Assembly (NCBI RefSeq): GCF_040802235.1
Contig: NC_133167.1
Span: 46,671,001-46,735,000, forward strand
Reading direction: 5' to 3'
Length of the DNA: 64,000 nt
Source of the DNA: Manis javanica
Lineage: Eukaryota > Chordata > Mammalia > Pholidota > Manidae
Shown: one piece after another, positions 32,842-46,045 of the stretch
Layout: every line of letters starts with the position of its first letter
How positions within the stretch are numbered: the first letter of the stretch is position 1
The notes under the pieces: generated by a model
Databases searched by the model: none
Told to the model about the DNA's origin: nothing
The model's input: only the letters and a program-made list of their open reading frames with translations
Made by a program: the position numbers and the translations under genes

Positions 32842-35311
32842 ATTTTTTTATTTCGGAAAGAACATTTAAAATGAGATCTACTCTCTTAACAATATAAGTG
32901 TACACTATAATATTGTTGACTGTAGATACCACATTGTACAATATATATACAGAGCTTACTGATCTTGCTTGCCTGAAACTTTATCTCCATTGATTAAAAC
33001 TACCCATTTCCCTCCCCCTTATACCCTGGCAACCACCATTCACTCATTCATTCTATGAATTTCACTATTTTAGATACCTCATGTAAGTGGAATCACATAG
33101 TATTTTTTTTTCTGTGAGTGATTTATTCCACTTTTCATAATATCCACCAGGTTCATCCATGCTATGGAATATTGCAGGATTTCCGTTTTTAAGGCTGCTC
33201 AGTATTCTATTTTGTATATCATAGTTTCTTTACCCATTCTTCTGTCAATGGACACTAGGTTGTTTCAACATCTTGGCTATTGTGAATAGTGCTACTATGA
33301 ATATACAAGTGCTAGGATCTCTTCAAGATCCTGATTGCAATTCTTTTGGGTAAATACTCAGATCATAATTGGATAATGTAGCAGTTCTAATTTGAATTTT
33401 TTGAGGATACCCCATACAGTTTTCCATAACAGCTGCACCAGTTTGCATTCCCTCCCAACAGTGTGCAGGAGTTCCAGTCTTTCAACATTCTCAGCAGCTC
33501 TTGTCTCCTTTCTGATGAAAGCCATCCTGACAACTGTGAGGTGATGTCTCACTATAGTTTTGATAAGCATTTTGCTAATAATTATACCTGTTGGCCATTT
33601 ATATGTTGTCTTTGGAGAAATTTCTATCCAAGTCTTTAGCCTATTTTTAAATTGAATACTTATTTTATTTTGCTATTGAGTTTCATGAGTTCCTTACATA
33701 TTTTGGAGACTAACCGTTTGTCAGATATACATGTTTAAACATTTCCTCTTATTACATAGACTTTTCACTGTTGATTGTTTCCTTTGTGGTGCAGAAGCTT
33801 TTTAGTTAAATATCGTCCCAGTTATTTATTTTTGTTTTTGTTTGTGCTTTTGGTGTCATCCAAGAAATCATTGTCAGGGCCAATGTCATGAAACTGTTCC
33901 TATGTTTTCTTCTAAGAGTTTAACTGTTTTGGATTTTTGAGTTGATTTTTGGGTATTGTGTAAGATAAAGGTCTGATTTCATTCTTTTATGGTATTTGGT
34001 TTTCCCAATACCATTTGTTGAAAAGACTGTCCTTTCTATGTGTGTATTCTTGGCATCCTTGTCAAAGATCAGATGACTATATGTGTGTGGGTTTATTTCA
34101 GGGCTCTCAATTCTGCTTTGTGGGTCTGTATGTCTGTCTTTAACAATACCATACTGTTTTGATTAGTGTAGTTTTGTAATATATTTCAAAACCAGGAAGG
34201 GGATAGCTCCAGGTTTTTGTTTTTCTTTCTCAAGATTTATTTGGCTTTGTGGTCTTTTCAGGTTCCATATGAATTTTAGAATTGTTTTTTCTATTTCTCT
34301 TGAAAATGAAAGTTGGATTTTCATAGGAGTTGTATTGGATCTATCACTTTGAGTGGTATGGCTATTTTAACAGTATTAAGTCTTCCAATCCATGAACATG
34401 ACATATCTTTCCATTTTTTTGTCTCTGCTTTAATGTCTTTAATCAGCATTTTATAGTTTCAGTGTACAGATTTTTAACCTACTTGGTTAAGTTCATTCCT
34501 AAGAATTTTTTCTTTCTAGTGCCCTTGTAAATAGGACTTTGTTCCTAATTTCTTTTGCAGATAGTTCATTGTTAGAGTATAGAAATGTAAATAATTTTTA
34601 TATGTTGATTTTATATCCTGCAACTTTACTGAATTTGTCAATGAGTTAACAGGTTTTTTTTTAAAAATGAGTTTGGGGTGTTCTGTATATAAGATCACAT
34701 CGTCTGAAAACAGGAAAAATTTTACTTCTTTCTTTATGATTAGGATGTGTGCTTTTTTTATTCTTCACTAATTGCTCTGGGTAGAACTTCCAGTGCTATG
34801 TTAGATAGAAGTGGTGAAATTGAGCATCCTTACCTGTTCCTGACCTTAGGGTAAAACCTTTCTATTTTTCATCATTGAGATTGATGTTAGCCCAACGGGG
34901 TTAGTCCTAATGGTCTTTATTATGCAGAGATACATTCTACATTTAGTTTGTTGAGGCTTTTTTTAATTGCAAAAGGGTGTTGAATTTTGTCAGATGCTTT
35001 TTGTGTATTTATTGAGGTGATCATGTGGTATTTATCCTTTAATTAATGGTGTATCATCTTAATTGATTTTTGTATGTTGATCCTTGCATCCCAAAGATAA
35101 ATCCCACTTAGTATTGGTATATGATGTTTTTAATACGCTTGGATTTGGCTGCTAGTATTTTGTTGTGGATTTTTGCATTTATGTTCATCATGGATATTTA
35201 CCTGTAGTTTTCTCATTCTTGAGGTATCTGTCTGGCTTGGGGATCAGGGTAATTGTGCCTCCATAAAACGAGTTTGGAAATTTTCCTACCTCTTCAATTT
35301 TTTGGAAGAGT
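32842..35311 (-). mobile_element. Old antisense L1, 3' UTR plus C-terminal part of ORF2
   Basis: Plus-strand landmarks: 'accatgtaagtggaatcac'-like text near 33080, 'ggacactaggttgtttcaac', 'tcttggctattgtgaatagt', 'cagctgcaccagtttgcatt', 'ccaataccatttgttgaaaa', then ORF2 antisense up to 'cttggggatcagggtaattg'. On the minus strand the RT motif region reads FSDD (34699-34710), so both catalytic aspartates survive by sequence while the frame is full of stops. It is more diverged than the 9914-16170 element and is truncated within RT at about 35311. Confidence 0.85.
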
Positions 35312-36569
35312 TTTTTTTTTAGAATTTCTAAGTTTCCTTAAGCTTTCTTTTTATGTCTCTCTTATACACACCTGCACATACACACATTCACATTTATTTT
35401 GACTATATAGAAACCTACTGAATAATACTGTTTTCCTTGTCAGAAAAACAACACTTTTGGTTGTGGTACTTAATCAAATCCCAGTGCATGATATATGCCT
35501 TTGAGTTTTTATAATGAAATTTAATGATCTTGACATTTAGATGTTTAGCCTGAGAGGATGCAAGCAAATAAACAAATATGATGATCATTATAGCTACCTG
35601 TGGATAGTTCTTCCAGATATATTCTTTCCCATAAGTTCTTTGTCATATAAACTGTATTAGCCATTGCTGGCCATCTACAAAGTTGGGATGTGTAAATAAT
35701 TTAAAATCCAAAGTTTTCCTAACCTGTTCTTTTTTTTTTTAGAAAAGTGACTCTTAGCCAACCTATATTATTCTTGCATCATTAGTATTATCACTATAAA
35801 AAGCATTTCCTATGTAGATTTTGTCTTTAAATAAAATTACTGCAAATGGGACATACAGGTTGCTAGTCTTATGTGTGTGGTCAAATTAAAGTCACTTCCC
35901 ATCATCTCTTTTATTCTGTTTTGCAATTGTCATGTATAAGGCAAAAAAGAAAAGAAAAAAGAAGGAAAGAAAAGAATAAAAGGAAGGGAGGAAGAAAAGT
36001 TAAGAAAGAACTGGCAATAAATATGGATGCTTGGGAGATAGGCTTGAATTGCATAGGAAACCATTTCAGTATGCCCTAATGCTATCACTAACATCATACT
36101 TATCCCTTTAAAGAAAGCAACAACTCTAGGTTAAAAGTATACTTTATATATATTTCCTCTTATGATAGACAAAAAACATTTTTCAAGTGGAGAAAAACAG
36201 TTTTCAATCTTTAGGGAATATTTATTAATTCTCTTAGAGTTTAAAAAAAATTACAGGAATATTTAAAAAATTCCTATATTGTGGTATTAATTTATATTAA
36301 AAAATTCTGCTCCTTTTAGATGTAGTCATTACATGTATATATTTCACATAAGTTTACTAAAAAGTTGTGTGAGAAACACATAGGTATATTTTCAGAAAAA
36401 AAATTTTTTCCAGAAAGTTTGGATTTAATATTTAATTAGGACTTGATATGTAATATTTAATGATTTAAATAAGGAGGATACTATAGTAATAGTATTGCAT
36501 ATTAGAAAAAAAAATGATGGGATAAAATATTAGGAGTAGGGTGGATAGATGTTGCCTGCCTAATACAAG
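35312..36569. other. AT-rich DNA with a polypurine tract (35940-36010)
   Basis: Apart from a ~70 bp run that is almost entirely A and G (aaaag/ggaag motifs at 35940-36010), I see nothing recognisable. The 68-codon open frame over the tract is an effect of composition. Confidence 0.6.
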
Positions 36570-37090
36570 GAAAACTGGTGAATCAGGACTGCAGTTGGCT
36601 GCAAGTAAAGCAAACTTGACTATTGTGGCTTAAATATGTTTTAATTTTTCCTACAAACTAGACTATCTGGAGGTTGGTAGCTCATAATTGGTACAATGTG
36701 GCAATGAGCTTTTCAAGGTTACATATTATTTCAGTCTCTACATACTGCCATGCTTAGGGTGTTGCATTTTGTTTTCATAGTTACTTCCTCATAATCCTGA
36801 GATGGTTGTTAGATCTCAAGGCATTGATTCTACATTTCAGGCAGAGAGATGGAGGGGAAAGACAATGGTGTAAAAAGAAAAGAGAGAGAAGGACATATGT
36901 ATCAGCTGTCCCTTTTTATTAAGAAAACAAAAACCATTCTGTAAGTCTTACCCAAGAGATTTTCCTACATCTTATGAGTTAGAAATGTTCCACATTTTAC
37001 CTTCAGCTGCAACAAAAGCCTCTGTGGTTAAGAAGGCAAGAGAAGGAATGACTGGGTGATATTTAGTGAATCTACTACCAGAATTTAATT
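36570..37090 (+). repeat. Common mammalian interspersed repeat, family not named
   Basis: 'cagttggctgcaagtaaagc', a ttgtggcttaaa stretch, 'ctggaggttggtagctcata', 'ttcaggcagagagatggagg', 'agctgtccctttttattaag' and 'aaaacaaaaaccattctgta' fall in the order of a repeat I know from many mammals ('cagctgcaagtaacagaaa..', 'agtggcttaaaca', 'tccggaggtaggc', 'ggcaggaagaagg', 'cagctgtctctttt'). It is probably an old MER-class element. Confidence 0.5.
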
Positions 37091-37984
37091 TTCACCACTG
37101 GTAGTAACAAAAATTATGTGCTAAGGAAGAAATGTTCTTGAAAAGAAATTCAAGTGCTAAGTATCACTCATGTAAATAAATAATCAAAATACATTTTCAC
37201 CTGACAATAACTATTATTTGTCTTTTTAAATAAGATGCTATGGGTTCTTAGGTTTAGGTAATTCAAATATTACCTAATTAAGTTAGAAAATATGATTCAA
37301 TGGATAATAATAATCACAACTGTTTTTAGGTACCTAAAGGGTGCCAGGTATTTAAAATTGTTAAAAGAAAACACCTGGGTATTTGTATATTTAGTTTTGA
37401 TATGAAGAAACATATTTAAAGAAGTTAGATAACTTGCCCAATACCCACAGCCTAAAGCAGTGGACTTCGAATTTCCATCTCCTTCTGTCTGACTCAGAGC
37501 TTGCATTTGGCCCCTGTATCAACTTTACTGAATAGTGAATACTACAAATTAATAATGTATTTAACATAACTTAATTACATGAAAACGACTGTATTTTATA
37601 TTTCAGGTCATCACTTATACTTAGATCATTCCAATATTGACCCTTTAAAACCCTCATCTCTCAATGAAGCACTGTCTTTTTACAACTCCATCTTGTTATA
37701 TATAGTGATAGCATTCTCCTCTACTGTCAAAATTGTCTATTGGCAAAAATCAAAAGAAAATGTGGAGTTTGCATTCAATTTAGATTCAAAGACTCAAGCT
37801 AGAGGAATAATGCTCCTATAGAGAATTTTAGACATTACCTGCCATATAGGGAAAGGCGTTTTATTTGTTTATTTTCTTCAGCAGGTTTTTCCCAACTGCA
37901 GTTCCCTTTTTGTAAGTGAGCATAATTCCATCAATATGACAAGGTCTTACTCATATTGGGAGACAAGTGTTCTTTCCATTGCTT
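37091..37984. other. No recognised feature
   Basis: AT-rich unique DNA. The open frame at 37579-37821 shows no similarity I recognise and no splice signals of note. Confidence 0.5.
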
Positions 37985-38808
37985 ACTCCAATAAACTTAG
38001 TCATCTTTGACTCCTTTTTTCATATCCCATATTTGACCTGTCAGTGGATCTTATTAGCTCTACTTTTAAAATACATAAAATGTATATATAAAGCTTTCCC
38101 TCTACTCTCCACTGCTTCTACCCTGTTCCAAGTTATTCTTGTCTCTTATTCTCATCTGGATTATTGCTGTAGCCTCCTGAATGGTTTTCCTGACTTCACA
38201 TTTACCCTCCCATTCTATTTTCAAAGTACCAGCCAGAATAATTGATTTCATTAAAATCTAAATCTTGACCATGTCAGGCCATGTCACCCCTCCTCTGCCT
38301 TCAACCTTCAGAGGTCCCATCCCACACTCGGTAAACTGGTCTTTACAATAGCCCGAAAGGCCCTTTATGATCTAGCCCACTGGCCTTCTTTGATCTTATC
38401 TTCTTTCCTTCTCCAGTTCTCTCTGCTCCAGTCATAGGGCTGTCCTTAGCTTATTAAACTCGCCAGGTGCTATTCCATCTCAGGCTCTTTGCTTTGCATT
38501 TCCTGTTGCCTAAAATGCTTCTTCCCGGATCCTGGCATATCTAGCTCTCATTTCTTTTAGGTCATTATTCAAAACCTATTTTTCTAGTAAGGCTTTTCCT
38601 GGATACCCTTTTAAAGATTTCAACCTCTTCCCTTAATTTCATATCCTTCTTCCCTGCCGTTTTTCCTTTAGTACACTGTCAAACATTCAATCTCATATTG
38701 AAAAGTGGAGATTTTTATTTGTTAGTTCTCTAGCTATTCTAAGCTCTTAGAACATTCTGGTATGTAGTAGATGCCTAATAAATACTTATTGATAGAATGA
38801 ACAAATTA
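37985..38808 (+). mobile_element. L2 LINE, ORF2 end and 3' UTR, sense
   Basis: Follows L2 for over 800 bp: 'ggatcttattagctctactt', 'catctggattattgctgtag', 'cctcctgaatggttttcctg', 'aggccctttatgatctagcc', a cctgttgcctaaaatgcttc stretch, 'cttttaggtcattattcaaa', 'aggcttttcctggataccc', and the end 'gatgcctaataaatacttat' 'tgatagaatgaa'. It is one of the longer and better kept L2 copies here. Remnants of ORF2 are not translatable. Confidence 0.9.
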
Positions 38809-39699
38809 ATGAGTGAATCAGAATAAATATGCAAAGTAGTGAAGAAGGTCAATCTTTTCTGAAATGTCTGACAGGGATCTCAGGACTCTTAAAGTTTTTC
38901 TTGTTAGTTATAATCTCTGTGCTTATTAAACCATTTGCATGGTTTTTTTTTTTTTACTTCACTTGTTGAATCTGGCTACTCTGCACATCAGCATTAACTG
39001 TAGTATATAGGAGATTACTTCAGACTCTTAATACTGGGATTTAGATTTTGACCTTCAAGTCTTTCCATTAGTGAATTGGAAGGATGTTAAGACTTCTCAA
39101 GACTCTGCCATGGATTCCATTTCTGCTTTTTTCTTTCAGAATCTATTTCAGCTTGTTAAAATATTTTGTGTTAATTATTTTGTACTTTCATTTTTATTAT
39201 GCAAAATTATTCAGAATAAAACATGCAAATTCTTTAAAAAAAAAAGGTAACATGCGGACAGTGTTGCAAAACTCCAGGTGGGAGCTGTGACTGTCATGTA
39301 AAAATGACATATGTAAAAGTTATAAAATATACAACTGAAGTGTTTGAAGGAGAAAGGTGTCATTTGGGGTAGATTTATTCTCAAAGTCAAAAGAAAAAAA
39401 AAGGGAAGTGATCCCACCTGTTCCTTCTAGAGGTTCTCATTGCATTGCCATGTTTAATGGCAATTTATGTGCTGTATTACAAACAGTTTAAATTAAAAAA
39501 AGAAGACAAGCTCTTGCCTTCTGGAAAATAGTCCAGTCAGAAAAATGATGCACAGTTGCAGAGTTAAATATGTTCATTGAGTTGTTAGACCCATTTAAGT
39601 TCACAAACAGCGATAAAGGATGGCAAGTAAAAGAAGTGGAACTTCCTTTGATTTATTTTCATGATATATGTTAAAAGAGTCTTTCAAAAATATATACAG
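38809..39699. other. Unique DNA with A-rich run at 39233-39244
   Basis: An aataaa hexamer about 16-20 bp before an A10 run resembles a retrocopy tail, but I found no target-site duplication and no recognisable parent transcript upstream. Confidence 0.35.
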
Positions 39700-40300
39700 T
39701 TATTCTCCTCTGAGATAGAATTAGTATGTAGTGAAATGTACACATTTTTAGTGTACAATTTAATGACTTGACAAATGTATGTTATCAGTCATGTAACCGC
39801 CATCCCAGCGTCATGTGAACAGACATTGCCATCAGCCCAGCAAGTGCCCTCGTGTCCTTTTCCAGTTAATCCTCTTTCACTCACATGCAACCATTTTTAT
39901 TTTTAAAACTGTTGATTTAGTTTTGCCTAATATTAGCCTTCATATAAATAGGATCATGTGCTCTTTTGTGTTCAGCTTCTTTTGCTCAGAGTAATGTCTC
40001 TTCGATGTTCATGTTGTTGTGTGTGTATCAACATTTCTTTATGTACTTAGTATTCCATTGTATGGATACTAAACATTTGTCCATTCTTCTCCTAATGGAA
40101 TTTGAGCTTCCAGTTTTTTCCACTTATGAATAAAACTTCTGTAAGCATTCTTGTGCAAATGATTTCTGTGGATATGTTTTTATTTTCCAGTAAATATCCA
40201 GAGGTGGAATTGCTAGGTCAAAGCATAAAGGTACATGTAACTTTATAAGAAACTGCCAAACCTTTCTCCAAAGTGGGGGTGCTGTTTTACACTTCAGGCT
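39700..40300 (-). mobile_element. Old L1M 3' end, antisense
   Basis: 'agtgtacaatttaatgactt', 'cagtcatgtaaccgccatcc', 'aataggatcatgtgctcttt', 'tagtattccattgtatggat', 'ttttccacttatgaataaaa', 'gtaaatatccagaggtggaa' and 'ttgctaggtcaaagcataaa' are consecutive landmarks of an antisense L1M 3' region. It is truncated at both sides. Confidence 0.8.
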
Positions 40301-40850
40301 ATCCATTTGTTCTTTAGAACAATATAGAATTCTACAATTCATAACAGAAAATGGTCATTTGGGGAACTTAGGTTAGGTGCCAAAATCACTCTGTATATAC
40401 AAGGTATTTTTAAGTGCTGTCTGAGAATCTACTCTGTTTATTTTCTCCCAAGTAAGGAAAGTGGAGATGTTTCTGATTTTCCAGGAAACAGCTATGGAAC
40501 AAATGTTTTTAAAAATTTACATGTTAAAAGAGTAGTTAAAACACACTTAATAAGAAGATAAGAAAGCTATAAACTAAGGCTATGGTGGAGATGATTAATC
40601 CTACAGTTAATTTGAGTTAATGGTTTCAGTTTTCTCCCTATTTTTTTCCACATAGCACCGGACAACAATCTTTGTTATGTGTGTTTCCAAAGTCTTCTCT
40701 AAATGCATTACAAAATGGATACCTACAATATATCCCTGAAATATTCCTTGAAAATCATTCCATGATAAAAAAAAAAAATCTTCTCAAGTAGGATGGAAGT
40801 CACAGTCTTAAAATCATTTTCATTACATGTGTTTTAAAAAGCTCCTTATG
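40301..40850. other. No recognised feature
   Basis: AT-rich unique DNA, including an A12 run at about 40769. Confidence 0.5.
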
Positions 40851-40948
40851 ATATAGAATGCTTCTTGAACTGTGTGTCATCCTTGCGCAGGACCCATGCT
40901 AATCTCCATATCATTCCAATTCCATATATGTGCTGTGAAAGGGAGCAC
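40851..40948 (-). pseudogene. U6 spliceosomal snRNA pseudogene
   Basis: The minus strand reads almost the whole of U6 snRNA (about 98 of ~107 nt): a degraded 5' stem, the start of 'cacatata', a 'ttggaat' stretch, 'gattagcatgg'-like text, and 'tgcgcaaggatgacac' exactly as in U6, then a mutated 'gaagcattc'. U6 provides the catalytic core of the spliceosome. Here the ACAGAGA box region is altered (plus-strand 'aatctccatatcattcc') and several bases differ, so the copy is inactive. U6 copies scattered by LINE activity are common in mammals. No Pol III promoter elements are visible upstream on the minus strand. Confidence 0.92.
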
Positions 40949-42084
40949 TGCCTCGAGATGTTTTGATTTGATCAAATCCAATATCTATTATAACAAACCA
41001 GCTCTAATTTTTACCATCCATGTTTGGTGGATTTTAATACTTGTAACTTTTTCCACTTAACTCTTCAAATTTTTGTTTTTTAAGAGTTAATGTCCAAAAG
41101 GGCATGGAAATTTCTGAAACCCCTTTCCCTTGTTGAAAAGGGGAGTTGTGTTTTGAAAGAAGTTCTAAAGGAGCTCCATTTTGGAAGATCTTAAAGTCAG
41201 TTCTGACTTCGCTATCCAGAAGACTGGGGAAAATGAATCACCCTCACCCCTGTGCATGTACCATTGCAGTGAAGTGGAGACTGTGAAGCTAACAGTAAGA
41301 TTCCTAAAAGGCATGTGCTTTCACAAGCCTATTCTCATCTAAAATGTTGTTTTCCCTCAGAAACATATTTGTGTTTGAGAAAAAGCAATTACAGGGCAAA
41401 ATTTTGAGGGAAGGTTGAAAACAGGTACCATGGAAAATATTATCATTGATTTTTATAAATGTATTTGGCAGTGAATGTGTGCTGAGTTGTCCAGTGTAAG
41501 CATCCAGGATTTTTTTTTCCATTGGTAGTATAGTAGAGTCCTCTTTCAGTAAACATGTGCTTTTGGAAAACATAAAAGGTCAGTTTTGGCCAACTGCATC
41601 AGTCTTTACTCTGCCATCTGAAAATAATTTAGACTTTGCCTTTTTGAATGACCCTTTAAAAATATACAAGACCTAATTCTATCCTTTACTCCCATAAAAC
41701 TCCCATTGGACTCCAGTGGGAACATTTTAAAGTTAAGTTCTGAGGAATAAGGACATTTCATAATGCCTTCTTGTGAGAACTTCCTTGGGCAGAACTTGGC
41801 TGACGCATTCCTCCTGAGAGAGTTCTATGATCTTATTGGCTTTAGAGCTTCAAAATAGACTGTGCTATAAAGCATTTTTATACTTTTGCAGACTATTCAT
41901 CGATCTAACGCTAAAATTCTCATGTGGTGAACATCAACAAGTAGATGACTCTCGGTGCCCTGGGGAGCCACCCTCCTCTGTCCTCCTACAGCGATCAGTA
42001 GCCGTGTTCATTCTCGGTGCCCGACTCCATGCTTCCCTAGTGCTCTGTTGTAAAACACAAGCCATTTAAAAAGAAAAAATGCTC
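40949..42084. other. No recognised feature
   Basis: Unique-looking sequence. Open frames at 41304-41573 minus and 41827-42069 plus show nothing recognisable. Confidence 0.5.
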
Positions 42085-42262
42085 AGTATGGGCCAGGCAC
42101 TGCCCTAAAGCTTTACTGACCTTATTTCACTTAATCTTGTGAAGTAGTAATTACAATTCCTGATTCACTATAGAGTAACTTAGGGTGGCTAAAATATACT
42201 GAAATCACAGCAGAGCTGTTCTGTAGACCACGCTCGCTCTGTCTCCAAAGTCATGAATCTCA
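42085..42262 (+). repeat. MIR SINE, sense
   Basis: 'agtatgggccaggcactgcc', 'cttatttcacttaatcttgt', 'gaagtagtaattacaattcc' and 'agagtaacttagggtggct' follow the MIR body, ending near 'gaccacgctcgctctgtctc' (MIR end '..ccgtgctcttaacc..'). Confidence 0.8.
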
Positions 42263-44904
42263 ACTGTTGCACACCTCACATTATACTGTACTGTTGTTGT
42301 CCTTTACATACCTTTTTTATAGTAAAGGGGAGGTCACTTTTTTTGTGGGGGGTTCTTGTTTGTTTACCTCTCTCTCTAATGAGACTGACTAGCTTGAGAT
42401 TGTGTTCCGGTTTTCCTCATCTTTGTATGGCTAGCGCAGGGTCCCTGAGAGTGCAGTAAATATACCTCAAATTTAAATATTACCCTTTCCTTGTGATTAG
42501 AAAAGTTCACCTCCTTGTTACACTGGACCAAAAAAACGTAAAACATAAGTCATTCCTAAATCCCATTACCAAGAAATAACTGAATAAATGTTTGATAAAT
42601 GACTGAATTCAAAACATTTTAAAATCATTTATGGTCTTGTTCTGCTTTTAATACATTTATATAATAGTAGCACACCATGAATTGATTGATGATAATTAAG
42701 CATGATTAATACATGATAAAGTCTTTAGCCCTCATAAAGCTGAGGGGCAAAAAAGAGGGAAATTAACAAATGTCTCAATGATGAAACTGTTTTAATACCA
42801 CAGTACAAATTTCCGGAAGGAGCATTTTATTTGGGAATATACATTCTTAAGTCCATTCATTTGGAAGTAGTAAACTAATCGGAAGTACTTATTTAAAATT
42901 TCTCTCTCTTAGGATCAGAAATACAATTCAGGATTACTGCAAAACTCTTTTTATCTGCATGCCAGTTAAATAGGACTTTATTAAAGTGCTATAGTTAAAA
43001 GCAGTTTATTGGTGAAAGTCTAGCCCCTAGTGGACGGGAGTCTCTGGTACACGCCCACACACACAGATTGTAGGGCTTGTGAGGCTGTCTGCTAGACCTC
43101 AAGGGCTTCAGAATGAAACAATCTTCAAGACTCTTGATGTTGATATGTTCTTCCAGTCTTTTTCATAACATTTGCCACCATTGTATGTCTGGCTTATGAG
43201 AGCGCTCTAGTATTTTAATGAATACTAAGACTTTGCTACTACACTATTAAAAATTATTTTCAAGCAGCAATCTTCTTAGTTTCTTAGGAAATAAAAGGAA
43301 TTACAATTTCTTCCATTCCCTTCTGTTCCCTCCCTTTCTTTTTCCTGTTCCTTTTACCAGGAGTATCCAACATTTAGGCAACATTAACACTTTCTTTCAG
43401 GGTGGATTTAGGTTGCAGGTATAACTTTAATACACACACTTACACATTTCACAAAATTAACTATTTCTTTTAATACTAAGGAGACCTTCTCTTCAGTTAC
43501 TTCTTTTTCTCTTTTATAAGTATGAGATGTAAAAAGATAGAGTGCAAAAATTAAACACTCAAATAAGATGGAAATGACTGTACTTGTGCATAACATCTAA
43601 TATATAGTATCTAAACAGATAGTTCAGTGATTTTCTTAAGCTTGCCAAATCCTTCTCATTCTATGCACTGTTATTAAACACATTTATGATTCAGAGAAAT
43701 TGTAATTAGATTTCTCTGATCACCCTGATGATCCTAGATGTTTGCTTTGTTTTAGAAACTTAACCCAGAAAGACTAAATTTGCATTTCAGATATAGCCAA
43801 TTCTGCTATGTGCATTTCAAGGCTTATGGAATAAAGCAGCTAGGGGCATGATATTCAAAAACTTTGTCAGTAACACATAAAAAAAAAAGATAGAAACCTA
43901 ATGAAAATGGTAACACTGTTTTACACACATTAAATGGTTAAGAAATGCATAAATCCTGCAATAAATATGGCACTTTACCTTGAAACAAAACTGAAGTTTG
44001 TTTCTGGGAGTCAGAAGGGCTGTAGCTTGTGAGTTATTTTATTGTAAAATAGAGGAATGAGGGTTTTCTGAAATCAGGTGGCATGTACTAAAACCACATG
44101 TGGATGGGTGTGACTCATAACCCAGGCTGGTGAACTGAGGTAGCTGGCAGAGGTTTGAGGAGTGTGTGTGTTTTGTGTATTCCTGCATGGCTTGGGTCAA
44201 TTGGGTGCAGTTTTCTGCATTCATTGAGTATTGCTCAGGGACGAAATGGTACATAAGCAAACATTACATTTGCATTGTCCTCAGATTGTTCCTACTGTAT
44301 CAACTGCATCAGAACAATTCCCATGTTCCAAACAATAGCAGAACTGTATCTTTGCAAAAACCTGAAAGAGATGAAAAATGACTCATTTGGAATAAGAACT
44401 ACATAATGTTTAAGAAGTGCTATAAACCATTGCATGTAAGCTGTTTTAGACTTTGTTAGCTCCTCTTTGTGGTACATGTTTTGGCTGCTACCTTTATCAG
44501 CATGATTAAATTAATTTATTTCATGTTGCCTTAAGTCATGCTGTGGGTTTGGTACAATGTAAGTGAAGCAGAAATTGTTCTTAGTTTCTCTTGAGTTTGT
44601 GCTTCCTAAAACTTGCAGTAGAAAGCTATAGGGGAAAATAGATTGCAGACATTCTTTAAATTTTAGTTGTTATATGTGCAAATGGAACACATAGCTCAGA
44701 TAATAAAGGAAATGTGTATTTGTCTTTTTGATCAGTTAAGATTAGCTTCACTAATGCTCAGATTTCAGAAGACTGAAAAATGAATTTTAAGTGTATTTCC
44801 AATAAAAGAAAAATGTCTCTTTTCAGTGCATGTGGTCAAAATAAGAATAGCATGAAGTCTTCTCCAAATTTATTCTCTCTTAAGTCTTCTGAATTCAACA
44901 AATT
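42263..44904. other. Unique AT-rich DNA
   Basis: 2.6 kb in which I recognise no repeat family, RNA gene or exon with support on both splice sites. Confidence 0.5.
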
Positions 44905-45672
44905 GATACCCATATAGCTTCTCAAGCTAAAACCAAGAGACATTCTTGATCTCCATCTCTCTGTCTCTTCCCCACCTTCACATTCATTCCAAGCCTGCCA
45001 GCTCTGCCTCTATGATACATCCAGAATCTGCCCATTCCCACTGCTACCACCATCTCTTACCTGAGGCAGTAGCCTTCCTGCAGCTCTGCCTTCTCCTTCT
45101 CCTCTATAATCACCTGCCCAGCTGCCAAGGTAGCTGCTTAGAATTATAAATCAGATCATCTTACCTCACCCTAACCTTCCCATGACTTCTTATCTCATTT
45201 AGGATAAAAATCTAAACTTGACCAGGGGCCATAAAGCTACATAATCTGGCTCTTGACTACATCACTAACATCATTACCCATTCTTTGGTTCAAGCCATTT
45301 CAACCACATTGGCCTTCTTTCTGCTCCTTGACATGGACTCTTTCCCTTGCTGGAATGTGCTCAACCTAGTCTTTGCAGAACTTTGCAGATCTTCTTCCTA
45401 AGATCTCAGTTTTGATCCTACTTCTAGAGTATCACTCCTGCATGATGACCCTGCCACTTACACCCACCTATTAAATTGTCTCTTTTTATTTTTTGCACAG
45501 CTCTATTACTAGCTGATATTATCTTGATCACTTTATTTCTTTATATGTTTATTTTCTCTTTTCCTCTAGAATTAAGGCTTTTGTGGAAGCTTCTCTCTCT
45601 CATTATACACCATATCCCTGGTACATCTTCTAGTGCATGGCACTTGGGTGCTTAAAATGCATTTGTAAAATG
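44905..45672 (+). mobile_element. L2 LINE, ORF2 end and 3' UTR, sense
   Basis: Landmarks in order: 'ctctgcctctatgatacatc', 'cagaatctgcccattcccac', 'aatcagatcatcttacctca', 'cattggccttctttctgctc', 'ccttgctggaatgtgctcaa', 'gatcttcttcctaagatctc', 'cctctagaattaaggctttt', 'gtgcatggcacttgggtgct'. This is the same family and extent as 37985-38808 and of similar age. Confidence 0.88.
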
Positions 45673-45829
45673 AGTGAACTAAAGTTGAAAAAAATATAGG
45701 GGAACTATTTTTTTCTTCCTACAAAATATACAGTGTTTTGTGTTTTATAATGCAAATGCTTTCAAACTTCAAAAAATAATATTGAGCCTATGTGCTTGTT
45801 TCTACCAGTTAATAAACATTCATGGTGGT

Positions 45830-46045
45830 AAGCATTTAGAAATGACTTCTTATATCCAAGATACTCTCCTAAGTCATATATTAATTCATTTTATTCTTAC
45901 AACAACCCTTTGGGATAATGATAAATCACCTCAAATTTTAAATATAGTTCCCTGGATGTGTATTTAGTAAGCGGTAGTGCTGGGATTTGAGCTTAGGCTC
46001 AAATCTGTTAGAGTTAGTTGGCTTAGCCTTTGTGCTGATGCCATA
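45830..46045 (+). repeat. MIR SINE, sense
   Basis: 'tattaattcattttattctt' and 'acaacaaccctttgggataa' match MIR's 'attaactcatttaatcctcacaacaaccctatgagg'. 'agcggtagtgctgggatttg' follows, for MIR's 'agtggcagagccgggattcgaac', then 'tttgtgctgatgcc' at the 3' side. Confidence 0.78.

Noticed and set aside
38809..39250. Possible processed pseudogene (aataaa followed by A10)
   Set aside because: No target-site duplication and no recognisable transcript upstream.
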